Below are positions 62,717-64,000 of a stretch of 64,000 bases of DNA, piece by piece. The stretch comes from Pseudomonas sp. 5P_3.1_Bac2. Its GTDB lineage: Bacteria > Pseudomonadota > Gammaproteobacteria > Pseudomonadales > Pseudomonadaceae. The first letter of the stretch is position 1. Each line of letters starts with the position of its first letter. Under the pieces are notes generated by a model that was not told the origin of the DNA, made no database searches, and saw only the letters and a program-made list of their open reading frames with translations. A program made the position numbers and the translations under genes. The stretch lies in assembly GCF_025465995.1 (NCBI RefSeq), contig NZ_JANLNY010000024.1, forward strand, positions 1 to 64,000. The letters are read 5' to 3'.

Positions 62717-63657
62717 GTGATCTGATCCAGCAGGCCCGAGCGCGCTTTGGAAGTTCGCCCAGCGTAGTATTACGTGCTGATCAGTCAACCGGGGAAAAAA
62801 CTTGGGAAATGTTCGTGATCGATGAACATACAGAACATTATTTATCGATAAAGGTTAGAGGGGACTCAGATCGAGGAATGGCTACCGGGATACTAGCCTT
62901 CATCGGAGGGTTTGGCATATGTATGGCCTTATTTTTTGCTATGCAAGGAAAATGGCAGGGGGTATTTAACTTTTTACTTCTGTGTACCCCTTTAATTCTC
63001 GGGCCTTTCCTTTGGGAGACGCGCCGCCCACTTCCTTTGCCCATTTTGTTTAATCGTCGTACCCGTGAGGTCTATTTCGACCATAACGGCGAGCTGTACC
63101 ACACCCCTTGGGATGGTGCAGAAGCAGTTGCTGGTGAATTTATGCTGGTTGGGTCGCATACAGACGGTATGCACAATGCCTCGCTTGAGTTGTTGGTGCG
63201 TCGCTTGGGCGAACCGGATAATGCTCTATTGGTTTCGCTGGGTTTGCCTATGGGTAAAACACTTCAGATGCAAAAAGGCTTTTGGGAATGGTTGCGCGCT
63301 TATATGGATAACGGCCCTTGGTTTGACGAAAACGGTCAGCGCAGTGAGTCTGATGCTTACGTTAAAAGTATGCTGGCAGCTAATGTAGAACCGACAGGGT
63401 TTCTTTCTATCGTAAAAGTATTGCCGAGAAGAAGGCCGCTGCCGGTGGCAGTAACTACCTGACAGCCACAGACACAATTCTTTTCTTAGGCCATCTGTTT
63501 TTCTATCCAATGAATTGGATACAGAAATTTACCTATAACGTAGCCAAACGCCGCTCCCGTAATCGCTGGCCACAGATCGTAATGGAACGCCTGGAAGATG
63601 GCGGCCCAAAGACTCGCCTGATTGATTTGGAGCGCGAGCGCGGGCTAGATGTTTAGG
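62707..63657 (+). pseudogene. DUF6708-like membrane protein, frameshifted near its 3' end
   Basis: The intact frame 62707-63462 encodes 251 residues: two membrane helices (about 59-79 and 85-105), then PILFNRRTREVYFDHNGELY and TPWDGAEAVAGEF, a pattern seen in DUF6708 proteins of T6SS effector loci. After about 63400 the other frame takes over and reads AEKKAAAGGSNYLTATDTI, GHLFFYPMNWIQ, RSRNRWPQIVMERLED up to a stop at 63657. A one-base loss around 63401-63425 would explain it. The original product was about 316 residues. Role unknown. Confidence 0.6.
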
Positions 63658-63695
63658 TCTGCGGCGCTAGGCCACTTCGGATCATAAAGTCATCA

Positions 63696-63995
63696 TTGCG
63701 TGTGATCCACCGTTCCGCCAACCAAAGACATTTCAATCTGAGCATTGATGGCGTCAGCCACGACCTGCAAGTGCTTGCCTTTACAGGGCGCGAGTCGATC
63801 AGTCAGGTCTATGAGTTTGTGCTGGAACTGGTCAGCGAGCGGCCGGATCTCGACCTGCAAAGCCTGCTGCACAAAACTGCCTTTCTGGCCTTTAACCCAA
63901 ACAACCTCGGCATCCATGGCCTGATCGAGAGCGCTCGTCGTGGTCAGTCGGGCAAGCGTTTAACCCGCTACCAAGAGATTCTACGTCCGAAATAA
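63696..63995 (+). pseudogene. Truncated second vgrG (N-terminal ~95 codons only)
   Basis: The frame repeats residues ~7-95 of the upstream VgrG (HFNLSIDGVSHDLQVLAFTG ... ESARRGQSGKRLTRYQEILR) and ends PK-stop at 63995. It has no good start: only TTG 63696 or GTG 63702. Similarity to copy A ends exactly after CGTCCG at 63989. The piece is too short to fold as a gp27-like module. It is either a remnant of a former second vgrG or of recombination. Confidence 0.75.
63715..63989 (+). repeat. Direct repeat copy B (vgrG 5' segment)
   Basis: Partner of 56455-56729, offset exactly 7260 bp, about 95% identical and gap-free. The two direct repeats bracket the adaptor, DUF3304, DUF2235 and DUF6708 genes and could recombine, deleting or amplifying this cargo. 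Confidence 0.93.
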
Positions 63996-64000
63996 TGGCT

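Noticed and set aside
63395..63430. Programmed -1 frameshift in the DUF6708 gene
   Set aside because: No slippery heptamer is in the right phase (GGG TTT is read as whole codons) and no clear downstream structure is seen; a simple mutation is more likely.

Overview
The window is a bacterial chromosome segment of about 60% G+C that almost certainly comes from a Pseudomonas (sensu lato). The evidence is gene content and order: a complete fap functional-amyloid operon, the carbonic anhydrase/aa3 oxidase block, a run metQIN - znuBC/zur/znuA - thrB - polA - ErsA sRNA - engB - cytochromes c - dsbA - GGDEF gene - AmpDh amidase - kinB - algB, and Hcp/VgrG type VI secretion genes. As I remember the P. 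aeruginosa map, the stretch from about 28.5 to 52 kb is nearly collinear with one chromosomal region there, and 17.6-27.9 kb with another. I cannot name the species.

Layout. (1) 1-1.1 kb is a scar. It holds the end of an IS3-type element, the 3' stub of an RNA 2'-phosphotransferase gene (kptA), and an orphan polymorphic-toxin C-terminus with its SUKH-type immunity gene. (2) 1.3-3.7 kb carries two outer-membrane proteins (TorF-like and OprD-like). (3) 4.1-10.3 kb is the fapABCDEF amyloid operon on the minus strand, with a sigma-54 -24/-12 promoter before fapA and a convergent VpsR-like sigma-54 activator gene at its far end. (4) 10.7-17.5 kb is a gluconate/Entner-Doudoroff cluster: gntP and gntK on minus, gntR-edd-mutarotase-eda on plus, with three matching palindromic operators. 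(5) 17.6-27.9 kb holds carbonic anhydrase and the aa3-type cytochrome c oxidase with its CuA, CuB and haem A assembly genes. (6) 27.97-28.45 kb is a run of four ~117-bp non-coding tandem repeats. (7) 28.5-35.9 kb carries methionine and zinc ABC transporters, Zur, and homoserine kinase. (8) 35.9-44.6 kb holds polA, the ErsA-type sRNA behind a sigma-22-like promoter, engB, cytochromes c, dsbA, a nuclease-fold protein and a diguanylate cyclase. (9) 44.7-55.4 kb holds a MarC protein, a peptidoglycan amidase, KinB/AlgB with a divergent sigma-54 promoter and two upstream palindromes, DUF1328, Ivy, and several conserved genes. (10) 55.5-64 kb is a T6SS hcp-vgrG island. It has a sigma-54 promoter and three copies of an 18-bp palindrome, followed by a DUF4123 adaptor, two tandem DUF3304 proteins and a DUF2235 (Tle1-like) protein whose catalytic Ser and His are both replaced. 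Its downstream end is decaying: two apparent frameshifts and a truncated second vgrG.

Regulatory logic. Three sigma-54 promoters (fap, algB-divergent, hcp) appear in one window that also encodes two sigma-54-type activators. A sigma-22 promoter sits before ErsA, next to the KinB/AlgB locus. Envelope, amyloid and secretion functions therefore dominate the regulated genes. The most unusual signals are the hcp promoter architecture, the putatively dead Tle1-like protein with its doubled DUF3304 partners, the fap operon/activator arrangement, and the self-contained gluconate-ED regulon.
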